Shown: positions 1 to 11,565, counted from the stretch's first letter. The stretch: 64,000 nucleotides of DNA from Shinisaurus crocodilurus (GCA_021292165.1 CM037877.1:113173289-113237288); one strand, 5' to 3'. Numbers and translations are program-made. The notes: generated from the letters alone by a model not told the origin.

Positions 1-520
1 GGTTTCCCGGGGGTCCGGTCAACCCAAGCGACCAGTGATTTCAGCTAGCTGGAGCGTGCCGGGTGCGGCTACCCGGGGTTGCCGATCCTTCGTTCCCTTA
101 CCCCAGGCATGGTGTTTCAGGTAGCCCCTCCCTCCGTGATCAGGTGGGTTGACACCCTCCCTGAGGGGCGGCCTTTTGGGTCAGGTGGGGTGACGCCCTC
201 CCCCCGTGGGATGGGGTCCCTTTGAAGCCCCTTGCTTAATGGTCCCATCTTATGGTGTTGAGTGGCCATTTCTTAGGGGTGCCGAAGTGTCTGCTCTGGA
301 GAGGTATTCCAGTCTTATGTAGATGGGGCTGATATGCGAGAGCATTGACAAACCTGGTGATGCTTCCTGCCTTCCCCCCTGGGGTGATTCTATGCAGATG
401 TTGTTTGTCCCCTTTGGCCTCTGTGGAGACTGGCTGTCTCCCCCCCCCCCGGGTCTCCTTCCCCCCTCCTTGGTGAGTGTGTGTGTGTCAGGCAGGGGGC
501 TTAGGTTGGCTTTCTCCACA
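1..520 (-). mobile_element. Possible LTR fragment, cut by window start
   Basis: GC-rich C-tract sequence that ends abruptly at ggctttctccaca (508-520). Read on the minus strand this is a TGTGGAGAAAGCC start, the same terminus as the LTR-like block ending at 22459. Both carry a short (GT)n and C-rich runs just inside that end. The rest is only loosely alike, and the far end lies outside the window. It could instead be another repeat sharing one terminus. Reading frames here are not convincing genes. Confidence 0.4.
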
Positions 521-693
521 GAATGCAAAGACTTAAAGCTCAATAACTACTGGTGCCAACTGACCAGGAAGTGGGGAGAGAAATGGTAGGCCTTCTCCTG
601 TTCCTTTAACAGCCATTTACCCTGCAGAAACTGGTAGATAACATTTTATCAAAGCATGAAATCATTTGCTGATTGCTGCAGATCAAGGAGCTA

Positions 694-815
694 CAGTAAT
701 ACCTTGGATTGCAAGTAACTTGGTCTGAGAGCAAGTTTTGCAAGACAAGCAAAAAATTTTTTTTAATTTTTTGGCTTGATAAACAAGCAACGTCTTGCAA
801 GACAAGTATTTGGCC
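694..815. mobile_element. Tc1/mariner-type MITE, half copy
   Basis: Starts after TA with cagtaataccttggatt and continues with 'aacttggtctgagagcaag' and 'gcaagacaagcaaa'. The same words, in the same order, form one arm of the complete 250-bp element at 43352-43601. The second arm is missing, so this copy is truncated. Confidence 0.5.
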
Positions 816-1094
816 AGTTACAGGCACAGAGCCTCTGCTCTACCAGGAACTAGAGGTAGGAACTCCATGGATAGGGCAGGTGTGCAGAACAATGTAGGAT
901 TCTTTGTCCATATTTTTGTTCAAAAAACAAGGGTAAAGGGTAAGGGTAAAGATGTGCAAATTGTTACTTGGGCACATTCAACTCTCTGGTCTCCTCCTCT
1001 TGAATTCTGGGCTGTTTACCCCAGCTTTCAGTTCCTTTGTTTCATTTGCATCTCCCCCACTCCCTCCTGCATGTCAGTACTGGGCCAAGGGCAA

Positions 1095-1446
1095 TAAGTT
1101 GTCTGAGATGAGCCAGGAACTTCGGGACCAGCTAGTAGTAAGGACCAAAGAGCAAGTCAGAGTCAAAGGACAAACCAGGAGGCAGGGTCAAGGAGCACGT
1201 CACAAGCAAAGAACAACCAAGGATCCAGGAACACACCAGAGTTCAGGAAGACCTTACTACTCAAGTAAGGCTCCATTGGAACAGGAAGCCCTCTTATACT
1301 CCTTCCTGTCCAGGGGGATCCAATGGCCAGCCTGGGTGGGCGGAGTCAGTCCAGGGCCTGGAGGTACTTTACTGAAAAGCTGCCACCTGCAGATCAATGG
1401 TTCACCATGTGGGGGCAGACATGCACAGATCCAGCAGCTCCTGACA
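1095..1446 (-). mobile_element. Gypsy-like LTR fragment (TGTCAGGA type)
   Basis: On the minus strand the block begins TGTCAGGAGC at 1446. About 150 bases inside is a TATA-like word (agtataagag, complement of 1291-1300), followed by degenerate CTTGNCC/CCTGACC-type repetition (plus strand: gtcaaagg, gcagggtcaagg). The same order is seen at 27880-28475. That architecture fits U3-TATA-R of an LTR. The 3' boundary and any target duplication were not found. Confidence 0.45.
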
Positions 1447-1559
1447 TGGCTTTCCTGATGCACATGCATGCATTGATAAGACACTGCAAAAAAGCAATCT
1501 TGATTTAACTGTATGTCTGACTGCCTCAAGGTTCTTTTCGTGCAGTATTATCAGTGAGC

Positions 1560-1978
1560 ACATAAGATCTTCGACAGTGGTCCTTCTCCAAGAGGAAGTG
1601 CCAAAGGAAGTGAGGCAGGTGGCTACCAGGAGGAGGGCCTTTTCTGCTGTGGTACCCCCGGTTGTGGAATGAGCTCCCCAGAGAGGTTTGCCTGGCGCCT
1701 ACATTGTACTCTTTCCAGCGCCAGGTGAAGACTTTCTGTTCTCCCAGGCATTTAAAACATTTTAATCATCTTAATCATTTTAATCTTGTAGTTGTTTTTA
1801 ACTCTGTTATTGTAATTTGAACTGCTGCTGCTAGCTTTGCTGTTTGTTTTTAATCGGTGGTTTTAAATTTTATATTTATATTGTATTGTATTTTATGGTT
1901 TTAACTGTTGTAAACCGCCCAGAGAGCTTTGGCTATTGGGTGGTATAAAAATGTATTAAATAAATAAATAAATAAAGC
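1560..1978 (+). mobile_element. L2-like LINE 3' end
   Basis: The first part is the C-terminus of a LINE ORF2: after a one-base frame change the frame reads LWNELPREVCLAPTLYSF, matching the conserved 'LWN-LP' block of L2/CR1 reverse transcriptase C-termini. It is followed by an AT-rich 3' UTR, the conserved 'accgcccagagagctttgg' word (1914-1932) and a tail of aaat repeats. A dead 5'-truncated copy. Confidence 0.75.
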
Positions 1979-2274
1979 ACCTCATGAAAAGAATCTTGAT
2001 GCTATTTTTTTTTAAATGAAATAATGAATAAAATCTGCATCATTTTGGATATGAACAAATACCAAAACTCGGAAGAAAAGCCATCTTTTCCTTGTTTTTA
2101 GATGATGCACTCGCATGTCACAGCAGGTGCCACCTTAGAAAAGGAATCCCCTTGTATGGGAGAGAGAAAAGGGGCGGGGGTAGTGGAGGATTGACGGTTT
2201 CTGTAAGTGACTTTTATAAGCGCTTGTGGCTTTTATATGACCTTTCAAATACTGGACTACAGCAATGTTATCAC

Positions 2275-2469
2275 CAGCGGAGGACGGCGGCTCCAATGTC
2301 AATGGGGCAGTTTATCCACTCTGGGTGATAGGCTCAATTTTAAAGGAGCTGTCCATGGTGCTGAACCCCAAACCCAAAATAGGTTCCACACACCATAGAT
2401 AGCTCCATTAAAGTTCAGACTAAAGCCTGGAGTGGATAAACCACCCCGCTGACATTGGAGCCTCCTCTG
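2275..2469. mobile_element. hAT MITE, fold-back, with perfect 8-bp TSD
   Basis: 195 bp whose left half (ccaatgtcaatggggcagtt, tttatccactctgg) is the inverted complement of its right half (ccaccccgctgacattgg). Termini are cagcggagg and cctcctctg. It is flanked by GTTATCAC on both sides (2267-2274 and 2470-2477), the 8-bp duplication typical of hAT transposons. Related copies lie at 3754-3978, 23036-23236 and 36328-36526. It has no coding capacity and would need a transposase in trans. Confidence 0.9.
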
Positions 2470-3303
2470 GTTATCACGACGGGTCAGTCACACTTAAAGG
2501 TCCACTTCAATGGTTTTTGTGATGAGAATGGAATCCGTGAGTTGACCTGAGATATATGATCACACGTGAGTTGACCTGTGAGATAAATAATCACACGTGG
2601 TCTGAAATGCAGGGGATGGTGGTGGTGGTTGTCTGTCCCTGACTCCCACCCCCTCCACCTGGAGACAGCACAGTTTATCTTACTGATTTTTTTTTTTTTT
2701 ACAAAGTAAGACTTTATAGGGCTTAATATTGAACATAATCTGTTGAAAGGCAGAGTTGATGGTCATAACAAGCCCTGCATTTCCTGTCTGCAGGCTTTGA
2801 ACGGGAAGGCGGGGCGGGGCGGGGGGGATGTGATGAAATTGCAATAGCCGGGCTTGATAGAGGAGAAAATAGTTTGAAAGTGGATTCAATTAAATGCATA
2901 AAACAAGCAGCCCTTGTCAACTGCAGAGAAGACAACTTTAGGCAGCTGGTGAAAAATGAGTGTAGAGCATGCAGGAATGCTGAATTAGTGGGAAACTGTC
3001 CTAATTAATAAATGGGTAGTTGGGGGGGGGGGAGAAAAGCTCTTTATTTTATTTCTTAGAGGAGGGAAGGCCAACTTGAGGCCCAAGAGCCAATTGCCCA
3101 CCCAAGGCAATTTTATCTGGGGAGGGGCAAAATTACTCACATTTTATTGTTTTGCACTTAGATGTGGGGGGGAATGACTCTTTCCCTTTCAGTGATAGTT
3201 CAACACCCCTCTTGAATATTTCAGCCAGGGTTTGAATGTAACTCTAAGGAGTTTTCAAATCGCCTCCCAGTGATTCCATGTTGTTAGTGCCACCATCTAG
3301 GGC
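2470..3303. other. Unassigned intergenic sequence
   Basis: No gene-like frame. Holds a poly-T run (2687-2700), a G-rich stretch near 2805-2827, and AT-rich single-copy-looking DNA. No repeat family recognised. Confidence 0.4.
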
Positions 3304-3460
3304 AGCGGTGCACAATCTTTTTGGCCCCATCCTATCAGTTTCCTTCATAAACAAAATGGTTAAAATGGTAGTAAACAGGGAGATTCCACAGTTTAAAAAT
3401 GAACTTTCCTCTTTGGGATTTTGTATGTGATTTCCTAGGTATGCCCAAGCAGATGTCACC
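3304..3460. mobile_element. hAT-like fragment
   Basis: Begins cagcggtgcacaatctttt followed by 'ggccccat', the typical start of Charlie-like hAT MITEs of the form CAGnGGTnnnCAA. No opposite terminus or target duplication located, so only the family type is suggested. Confidence 0.3.
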
Positions 3461-3753
3461 CTGTAGGTACAAAGCCGCTGCTGCTAGATGGCAACACTGT
3501 TATTATGGGAACTGAGCACTAATGAGGAGTTTGGTTGTTGTTACAGCAATATATACTTCTGGCCTCTGAATCTCAAGCTGGAGAACAGAGCAGTCCTGGG
3601 CTGAGAAGGCAGAAGATGGCCAGCCTTTTCTTACCGGCCACAAACACTGATTGGCTCGATATGGGGGTAGGGAACCTCCCTTTCTGTCGAGGGCCACGTT
3701 CCCTTGGAGTAATCTGCTGGGGCCTGCAAATCAGCAGTGAGTGGGGCTGGAGC

Positions 3754-3978
3754 CAGTGGTGGGTGGGAGGCTGGTGGTGACTCCTGTTTTGGTGGGGCTT
3801 CTATTCCACTGCAGGTTTTATTTGGAGCTTTATAAGAGCTTTATATCCATGGTGCTGAACTCCATCCCCAAAATAGGTTCACCACCATGGAGCACCATGG
3901 ATTGCTCCTATAAAGTTCCAAATAAAACCTGCAATGGAATAGGAGCCCCACTGAAATAAGTGTCACCAGCCTCCACCA
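3754..3978. mobile_element. hAT MITE related to 2275-2469
   Basis: A large palindrome: 'ggtggggcttctattccact' (left arm) pairs with 'tggaataggagccccact' (right arm). The centre contains 'ccatggtgctgaactccat' as in the other copies. The outer end reads caccagcctccacca. The left terminus carries a short extra insertion, and no target duplication is visible. Confidence 0.6.
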
Positions 3979-4029
3979 GGAGAAGAGCCAAAAGTGGGCA
4001 GGGCCACCTTTCTCTTTTGCTTTTTGCCA

Positions 4030-4030
<1 letters not shown>

Positions 4031-4070
<40 letters not shown>
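4031..4070. repeat. (CT)n microsatellite
   Basis: About 40 bases of nearly pure CT dinucleotide. Confidence 0.95.
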
Positions 4071-4071
<1 letters not shown>

Positions 4072-4260
4072 GTCCAGAAGGCTGCCAAGGAAGGGACAAT
4101 TGCTCCTGCCAGAGGTCTGAATGGATCACTGGCCAAGGGCTTTTCACAGTAGGCCAAGGGCCACATAAAACATGAATTTAGGCCTAGGGCTGCTGCTGCA
4201 GGTGACCCACACCTGGCTGAACAGAGGCAGGGACTAGTTGAATGCAGCACAATGGGAGTC

Positions 4261-5090
4261 ATCCCTTCAGCCCCTCCGTTAGGCAGTCAGCTTCCTCCTC
4301 TAAGCTTCTAAAGCTGGAGCAAAGGTGTCCAGGAAAACAAGGACACCATAAGGACAACCCTATTTTATAATGAGCATCTCAGTCTGCTCGAATTAAGATT
4401 GTAGATTTCATCTGGCTCAGAGATTTAAAGCAGCATCTCAAGCTGCCTCCTTCTCCTGATTTCTGTTTCTGTCTAATTGGGTGCAATTAGAAGGCTGGAC
4501 TTAGCCTAGGCAGTGTGGTAACAATTCTTTTGCTATTTCAGTTGAGGTTTCCCATCCCCTCCCTTTAAAGGAGTAATAACTGGTATCTTCTTAACTAGCG
4601 AATGGGCCTGGCTTTGCATGGGCTGGAATAGCCCTTCCTTTGATACCGTGAAGTTTTCAAGCAAATGTACAGAGCTGTCAGGGTTGGGCACCGTGTGCCC
4701 ACTCCGCCTGAGTGAAGGCGCGCTGGCTGGCACCCCTAGGCATGACCCCTATCGTGGGGCACCCCTGCAGCTCCCTGAGGGAGGGGTCTGTCCACAGCAG
4801 AGGGGAGCAGGCAGGCATATAATTCTGCCCCTCGGCCTACGAATCTCCCCTGCCTTCAAACTGTAGGGATTGCAAAGCTACGTGCTGGTTAGGGAAGTCT
4901 GCCCCTGGTGGCTGAAGTTGTTACCTTAGGCTTCAGCCTCATTGACACATTAACATTAATTAAAATTAATTAATCGCTTTTAAAAATAAAACAACACTTA
5001 CATGCATGCCTCTAGGATCCCCTTAGTATGCTTGCCAGGTTTCAGGTGTCTAGGTTTAACAGTCTTGGCACTATAGTGCTGACGGACAGA
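4261..5090. other. Unassigned intergenic sequence
   Basis: No recognisable gene or repeat apart from short AT-rich runs (attaattaaaattaattaat near 4953). Confidence 0.35.

Positions 5091-5131
<41 letters not shown>
5091..5131 (-). repeat. (ATC)n tail of a minus-strand LINE
   Basis: Uninterrupted ATC units directly abutting the 3' UTR of the minus-strand L2 fragment. On that strand it is a (GAT)n tail, as expected of L2/CR1 elements, which end in short tandem repeats rather than poly(A). Confidence 0.85.
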
Positions 5132-5134
<3 letters not shown>

Positions 5135-5998
5135 ATTATTTCTTACCCGCCTCTCCATCTAGATCGAGGCGGGGAACAGCAAAAAATATAAAATACATAG
5201 ACTAAACAAAGCACAATACATACTATTAAAACATCATAAAAACATCATAAAAACATCATTAAAACATCTTAAAATATCTTGAAAACATCTTAAAGGCATC
5301 CTAAAATTCCGCCGGATAGGCCTGCTGGAAGAGATCAGTCTTTATGGCTTTTTTAAATTCCAAAAGACTGGTGAGTTGACGAATCTCCTCCGGCAGGCCA
5401 TTCCATAATCTGGGAGCAGCAGAAGAGAAGGTCCTCTGGGTAATACCTGTCAGCCTAGTTTTGGCTGACTGAAGTACGGTAAATTCTTCCCAGAGGACCT
5501 GAGTGTGCGGGGTGGATTGTATGGGAGAAGGCGATCCCGTAGGTAGCCTGGACCCAAACCATGTAGGGCTTTAAAGGTAATAACCAACACTTTATACTTC
5601 GCCCGGAAACTGATTGGCAGCCAGTGGAGTGCTTTTAAAACTGGTGTGATGTGAGCACCCCTAGGTGTACCAGTAACCAGTCTGGCTGCCATATTTTGCA
5701 CTAGTTGAAGTTTCCGGACTAGGTACAAAGGTAGCCCTATGTACAGCGCATTGCAGAAGTTGAGCCTCAAAGTTACCAGCGCGTGCACTACTGTCTTTAG
5801 GTCCTCCGACTCTAGGAAGGGGCGCAGCTGGCGTATCAGCCGAAGCTGATAATAGGCACTCCTAGCCGTCACATCTATCTGAGATGTCATTTGGAGCGAC
5901 GGATCTAGAAGCACCCCCAAGCTGTGAACACAGTCTTTCAGGGGGAGTGTAACCCCATCCAGAACTGGTTGACATACCTCCAAACCCAGGTTGCACAT
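5132..5998 (-). pseudogene. L2-like LINE, ORF2 C-terminus and 3' UTR
   Basis: A decayed reverse-transcriptase C-terminal region of an L2-clade non-LTR retrotransposon. The minus-strand frame 5998-5450 runs 182 codons without a stop and holds the family landmarks: LGVLLDPSLQM, then KLQLVQNMAARLVTGTPR and ITPVLKALHWLPI. After about 5460 the frame shifts, and the final block LWNGLPEEIRQLTSLLEF continues in another frame to about 5300. The 3' UTR with a 'ggcgggt' word follows, ending in (GAT)n. The upstream (5') end stops at the pyrimidine microsatellite 6005-6098, so endonuclease and polymerase palm are absent. Not functional. Confidence 0.85.
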
Positions 5999-6004
5999 CT
6001 TCCT

Positions 6005-6024
6005 TTCTTCTTCTTCTTCTTCTT

Positions 6025-6084
<60 letters not shown>

Positions 6085-6098
6085 GTTGTTGTTGTTGA
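6005..6098. repeat. Compound (TTC)n(TTA)n(TTG)n microsatellite
   Basis: Three trinucleotide blocks in succession, each one base different from the last, suggesting replacement of units by point mutation and slippage. Confidence 0.95.
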
Positions 6099-7139
6099 AA
6101 AAAATTACAAACCTTTCACAATGTATGAACTTCCTAATTATTGGGCCATTCATTGGAGATGGCAACTAATAAAGCAAAATGAAAAATCTGCAAGAATGCA
6201 CTGTCCTTTTTCTTCTTCTTTGTTCCTAGAGCTGCAACTTTTAATGAATCAAGTAAAACTTTGGTTGATGAATTGGTGGTGGCCCATTTTAATCCATGAG
6301 GGCAAATGATAATTGGTGGGACTGAGCAAACTAGTTTAGTTTTGGAGGCTATTTTGCTTTTGATGTGTTATTGTAATAGAAAATGCAAAGGAAAGTATAT
6401 TTAAAAATGGCCTTTCCTTACTAACAAAGATTTGTTGCTCCTTCGTATTACATTGTAAATTGTTTTCCACTTCCTTCAATATTTCAAACAGGCACTTAAA
6501 CTGAGAATTTTGTGGCATGCCTATTTATTTACACTGAATGGATGAACTGACAAAAAGGCAAATAATAAATCAATTAAAATTCTTTAATCAGCTGGGAGCT
6601 CTAATTCCTCATCATAGGGCACTATTTTCTACTTTCTATCTGGCTGTTTAATGCATGAGTGAGAAAGGAAAAAAGAAACGGGAAAAAAAACCCTGTGTTA
6701 AAGAAGGATAAGGTTGTAGTGACCGGAAAATGCAGATTTCTGTAGAATTTGTGTTCTCATAAACAATGTATCTTCCTTTCTGAGAACCTCAATGGCAGTG
6801 AAGAGGGACTTGTAAGACACAAGCCTTTGATTCAACTTGATTTGTTTTAATTCATATGATTAGGTTGGCTGCTGTTTCTACCCTCCTGTGATATTGCTTT
6901 TGCATCTGAAAAGAACAGCAACAGACAAAACATCAGGCCGTCAAGGAAACAGTTGTCTAGAGCATCCATCTTCTCCCCCCCCCCCCCGCCCCGCCTCGCC
7001 TTTTAATCCATGGCAAAGTTGTCACTGGCATCGGGAACTACCTCTGTCAACTCAGGACCATTCTTTATGGGGTGCATACAAAGCTGGAAGGTGTTTTGTG
7101 GTTTTTACATCTTGTACACCACCTTAGGAGGGTTTCCCC
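6099..7139. other. Unassigned AT-rich sequence
   Basis: AT-rich, low-repeat DNA with a C-run at 6975-6988. No exon signature or known repeat recognised. Confidence 0.35.
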
Positions 7140-7425
7140 TAAAAGCCGTAGGGATGGCGGAGAAATGCACTGGGTTCGCATTTCAATGGGAGATTACCGA
7201 ATTCGCAATTCTTGGAACCAAACGCAGTTCACACAGTCAGAAATTCACAGGGCAACATGCACACAGTTGGAAAATGCACACGGGAAAGGTGTACGTTTCT
7301 AAAATGCGTACAAACCTGTTTTGTCCAATGGATGAACACGTACAAAAATGCATACATTTGAAAAATGCGCACAAAAAATATGTACAAACTTTTGCGCAGG
7401 GAAAAAGAAAGCCCGTATGGAACCG
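7140..7425. repeat. Degenerate aaaatgcgcac-type repeat
   Basis: Repeated words of the type 'aaaatgcacac', 'aaaatgcgtac', 'aaaatgcatac', 'aaaatgcgcac' every 30-40 bases. The same words recur at 25300-25450, 34930-35204 and 46850-47142. It is probably the interior of a non-autonomous DNA element whose other copies end in gtacatcccta or gcatcccta. Confidence 0.5.
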
Positions 7426-8882
7426 GGATGGAATGAGCCTGGGTGGTGGAAAACAGAGAAGCTGTTGTAGTGTGGAGTGATCCTGTTCAGTGACCCAGCC
7501 AGCCAGCTAGCTAGGTCTCCTTTCAGGATGCTCCATTACATCTTCCCCCTCCGAGTCTGTTTCCTCCCTTCAACAGTCAGCCAGCATTCCATGGCTACTT
7601 AGGATATTCAGTCCTCATTGGGCTATTTTTCGATCCCCCCCCCCAGTAGGTTTTCCCAAGCATGCAGATACTTTCCTTTTGTTTCTTAGGTGGCCTCATT
7701 TTGGCTACCTAGCCATCTTAACTCTTCACCAGAGTTCACTATCAGTATATAAATATGATAGCTCATTCACACATGTAAGTCTGATGCTGCAAATCAAGTG
7801 ATGAACCAGCCCCTTACTAAACATTAACATAAATCAAAGATTTATTATGGTCATACACCAGCATAAATACCCAAACCCAAATTTAAAACACCAGATCTCC
7901 AGCCTTATTTGCATTGCATTTACATATACAGTGCACGCACGCGCACACGCACGCGCGCGCACACACACACACATATCAAAAACCTTGATCTGATATCTGC
8001 TGTTTACAGCAATGAAACATTAATGTACACGCCGACCAGCTTTTCCATTCAAGTTACTAATGGGGACCTGTTGGGAGGGATATGCCCAAATCTGTCTGGC
8101 TTTATCATTGAAATGGAAAGCAAAGAAAACAACAGATGTTTTGATCACCTGCTGTTTGTTTCCACACTTTCCATGACTGTTATCCTAATGCTTTTTTGAT
8201 ATGACGTTCTTTTTCTTTTCTTTTTTTAAGGTCTGTACTAAACTGTGCCATGATTTCTTTGGAACTAGACATACATTATACGGCACTAAATTTTCACAAT
8301 TCTCTTATCCAGTGGTGCAGTAGCTCATGCTCCATCAGGCTGAGATGTTCCACTCTTCTTCTGACATTAAAAAGGAGTACTCTTCTGAAAGAATTTCTCC
8401 TTCTCCTGTAGCCAACTGTGTGTGACTTCACTTGAACAGAGCAAATGGGGGGGGGGGGGAAGACGCTCTCCGAAGACACCCGGGAATGGTCTCAGTATAC
8501 TGTAAAATTATGCGAGATTAGCATTTCAAAGCCTCTGAATGCATAGTTCATGGCAAGATGCGACTGCTAGAGGAAGCAGCAACCCAATGTGGAATTGTTT
8601 ACGTTTCATCTGTGGATAACAGCAGCAATTTTGCAGAGCTTGGGGACTGTCACTGAAATGTCAGGAGCAAAGAGGACAGCTTTATGAAGGAACAGGAAGG
8701 TAACTCCCACCTGCAGTACTAAAAATTAGGCCTCTTCTGTTTAAGTACTCTCTCCAGGAGTTTTAATTGGACTTTTCTTCAGTTAGTTAGTTTCTTTTCT
8801 TTTCTAAATCCATGTTTTGTAAGGCTGAAACTTAGCCGTTATACCAGACAGAGTTGCCCCATGCCTCCTTCTCCCTGAGAAT
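7426..8882. other. Unassigned sequence with a purine-pyrimidine run
   Basis: Contains a (CA/CG)n alternating purine-pyrimidine stretch at 7931-7972 and a G-run at 8447-8459. No gene recognised. Confidence 0.35.
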
Positions 8883-8890
8883 ATTTAGGG

Positions 8891-9215
8891 TAGGGTTTCT
8901 GAACCTCAGACTCACGGGTCAAATATGGCCCATCTGGGGACCCAATCTGACCTTCTGGGGTTTCCGCCCCTTTTCCCCAACTACCAATTGTTTGATGGTT
9001 TCATGGCTTTTGCAGCCCCCCCCTCCCATTCTAAAAGATTGAAATGCCTCTGCTAAGGCTTCGTTATATGGGCAGGAAGAACTTTAAGCTAAAATATCCT
9101 GGTATTTTTGGCTTTGCCCCCTTTGCCTTTATCCCCACCCCCACTGGAATAAGACCCTCAGAGCTTCTCCGGAATTGAATCCAGCTCTTGTGCTGAACGA
9201 GGTTCCATGCCTCTG
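8891..9215. mobile_element. hAT element with near-perfect 8-bp TSD
   Basis: 325 bp beginning tagggtttctgaacctcag and ending gaggttccatgcctctg. It is flanked by ATTTAGGG (8883-8890) and GTTTAGGG (9216-9223), a 7/8 match. A homologous copy spans 30713-31580 and shares 'caccaattgtttgatggttt'-like and 'gaacttcaagctaaaa'-like words. No open frame of interest. Confidence 0.75.
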
Positions 9216-9350
9216 GTTTAGGGATACGGAACATGTGATCGGATGCCATCAGGCTGTGAGTTTCTCCGCCTCTGCAAGCAGCAAGCAATGAAATGGAGCA
9301 GCGGGGGGGGACGACTCACAGTGAGACGAAATCACATCATGGTGAGCACC

Positions 9351-9490
9351 CAGGGCCGGTGCTACCATTAGGCCAACTAGGCAGCTGTCTAGGGCGCAGG
9401 GCTAAAGGGGGCGCCAGAAATAGCGAGGGAGGGCTCAAGTGGGAAGGGGGTGCGCTAAATATCTGATCTTGCCTAGGGCACCAAACTGCC
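9351..9490. repeat. Interspersed repeat (cagggccggtgctaccatta)
   Basis: Starts cagggccggtgctaccatta and continues 'aggccaactaggcagctg'. The same start is found at 45063, and a diverged one at 36244. CAGGGCCGG suggests a hAT terminus, but the opposite end is not certain. Confidence 0.5.
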
Positions 9491-9824
9491 TTGCACCGGA
9501 TACAATGTTATACATTACACGGGAAAGAGGAGGCGACAATGGGCTGCTCTTTTCTGCAGCAGTCCCATGTCTTCTATAATGCCAGGTTCAGCCTCAGACA
9601 TAAAATCCATCTCTCAGTGACCTGGAGCTGCCTACAGCTCTGTTTGCAAATCCCAGCTTCTGGGAACTTGGGTTGCCCATCTTATTGACAGGAACCAAAG
9701 TGCTATGATCTAACTGAGCAACCAAACATTTCCCAATAGCCTTACTCCATCAGGATCATTTTGCCACCATCAGTGAGTCTATTATTATGGCTCATGTCTC
9801 TGACCAAGTACAAATACAAATACA

Positions 9825-9849
9825 GTTGTTGTTGTTGTTGTTGTTGTTA
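9825..9849. repeat. (GTT)n microsatellite
   Basis: Eight GTT units followed by an A-rich stretch; a probable LINE or SINE tail remnant. Confidence 0.85.
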
Positions 9850-10102
9850 AAAAAATCAAATACAATTTTATTGTATTAAAACAATAAAAGCATATTTATT
9901 AAAAGGTAAGCAGCAGAGGGCCAGCAGATAAAACAATAGCTTGATAAAACTTCAGATGAGAGAACTGTAGGAATACTGAGAAAAAGCATTTTGAAAGGTT
10001 CATGAACATTCTGGAGGGGTGGTCACAGATCTCTAATTCTGGAGGATCTTGGCAGTGGCATGATAAATGTAGGTTGACATAGGATTTGGACTTCTGGCAT
10101 TT

Positions 10103-10320
10103 AAGAACATAAGAAGAACCCTGCTAGATCAGACGAAGGCTCCATCTAGTCCAGCATTCTGTTCACACAGCGGCGAACCAGCTGCCCACGGGATCCCACA
10201 AGCAGGACATCCGTGCAGCACAGCAGTACTTTCCCACCTATGTTCCCCAGCAACTGGAATACATAGGCATACTAGCTCTGATGTCGAAGGTAGCATAGAG
10301 CCATCAGGATGAGTTCAGTC
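10103..10320 (-). mobile_element. CR1 LINE 3' end
   Basis: Begins agaacataagaagaaccctg and continues 'ctagatcagacgaaggc', 'ccagcattctgttcacacag' and 'tgttccccagcaact'. This is the reverse complement of the CR1 3' region that in other copies follows the end of ORF2. It is non-coding and 5'-truncated. Confidence 0.8.
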
Positions 10321-11397
10321 ACATGATTGCTTCACCATGTCACCCTCTGCAATATTTGCCATTCCAAAGATCAAAATGGTGCAAAGAACTTCTTTGGGAA
10401 CCATCTCTCATCCATTGCAGAAGACTAGCGGAATATGTAATATCTGGCTATTTTTTTTTCTACTCTCAGGAGATTTCGCTCATCCCATATATTTTTTTGG
10501 CTCATCGGATTGATGGTGTGTAGAATTAAATATCCATATAATTAGTGAAATTTCTCAGGCTGGGTGAGGGATTTTTGAACATCTGTCACCATATCTCTGA
10601 ATTTCAAGAAAAATAAAATTCAAGGCAAATTTGGAGGAACCTACTTGGATGAAACATCTGTTAGAAAGGGGTTTTACATTTCCTGGAGGGGGGTTATTCT
10701 AACGTGTAGCCGGACACAGTTTGTGCAGTTGTAAAAAAAATTGTGCAGTGGAAACGACATTTTTGTGCAGTTGAGAATATGGAGTTTAATAAGGAACAAA
10801 GTTGTTTCTTAAAGGAAATAGGTAAGAAAATAAGAGAAATAAATAGAACATTAAGATGATTACAGTTTCCTTTCAATCTTCATAACCTTATACTGATCAA
10901 ATATTATGAGGACCAACTGCCTGACTAGTCAAATGTATTAACTAATGAACATATCAACCATATATTATATTGATGTGAGTATGTTTGTGCATTTCCAGAG
11001 AGCTTTGTGAATAAGACACGAGATTCTTGTTACACTGCAGTAGTGACTGTCTGTTTTGTTCCTCTAATAGAGGGAATCCGCCATCTCCTAACTCAGAGCC
11101 CCCCTCCCTTAATAGTAAAGTGCCTGGCTTCTAAAAGGTTCTCCACCAATTCCTGGTGGATTTCTTCCCAAATGTTTTACCATGTAACATGAAAATTAGA
11201 TCTCTCTTTGTGTTAAAGCCAGACCTGATCTTCCTATTGCACCAATTGCTCCAAAGCCCTTAACAACAGATTTGCAGGTTAAGGGTAGCTGCTGTGCAGT
11301 TTTTGAGCTGCCATTTTGTGAGGAGCCTCTATTCTGTGACAGCTTTAGAACCTATTATCCCTAGGATACCATGCAGAACCTTCACCATATTTTGCAG
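10321..11397. other. Unassigned AT-rich sequence
   Basis: AT-rich, with a locally repeated 'ttgtgcagt(t/g)g' word three times at about 10720-10775. No gene or known transposon recognised. Confidence 0.35.
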
Positions 11398-11565
11398 GAC
11401 AACAACCCTAGTGGCTTACGCTGGCTCAGCTTGTCTGAGCATGGAAAGCTAATCAGGGTCAAGCCTGGTTATTACTTGGATAGGAGAGCCCTCCTCTAGT
11501 TTCCTGCATTGAGCAGGGGGTTGGACTCGATATACTCTATGATCTATGCAATCTATGCAAAAACC
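11398..11565 (+). mobile_element. 5S rRNA-derived SINE
   Basis: The head (about 11415-11490) is recognisable 5S rRNA: aagctaatcagggtc (11446-11460) matches the internal promoter A box and intermediate element, and ttacttggataggaga (11472-11487) matches the C box, each with a few changes. The tail reads 'cctgcattgagcagggggtt' then 'ggactcgat', ending in 'ctatgatctatgcaatctat'. RNA polymerase III SINEs with 5S heads are known from squamates, fishes and some mammals. Minus-strand copies lie at 19323, 43889 and 47437. It needs LINE machinery to move. Confidence 0.88.

Larger units (their letters stand above)
3663..4200. mobile_element. Charlie-like hAT remnant holding a second MITE
   Basis: Left part: gggggtagggaacctccc and 'gagggccacgttcccttgg'. 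Right part: 'gatcactggccaagggct' and 'ggccaagggccacataaa'. These are words of Charlie-type hAT elements. Between them sit the fold-back MITE at 3754-3978 and a (CT)n run. Exact ends are unresolved. Confidence 0.35.

Noticed and set aside
5091..5131. CRISPR-like array or minisatellite
   Set aside because: Pure trinucleotide without spacers, and a LINE tail; the DNA is eukaryotic.
11398..11490. Candidate 5S rRNA gene
   Set aside because: Only the central to 3' part of 5S is recognisable, with several changes, and it is fused to a SINE tail.
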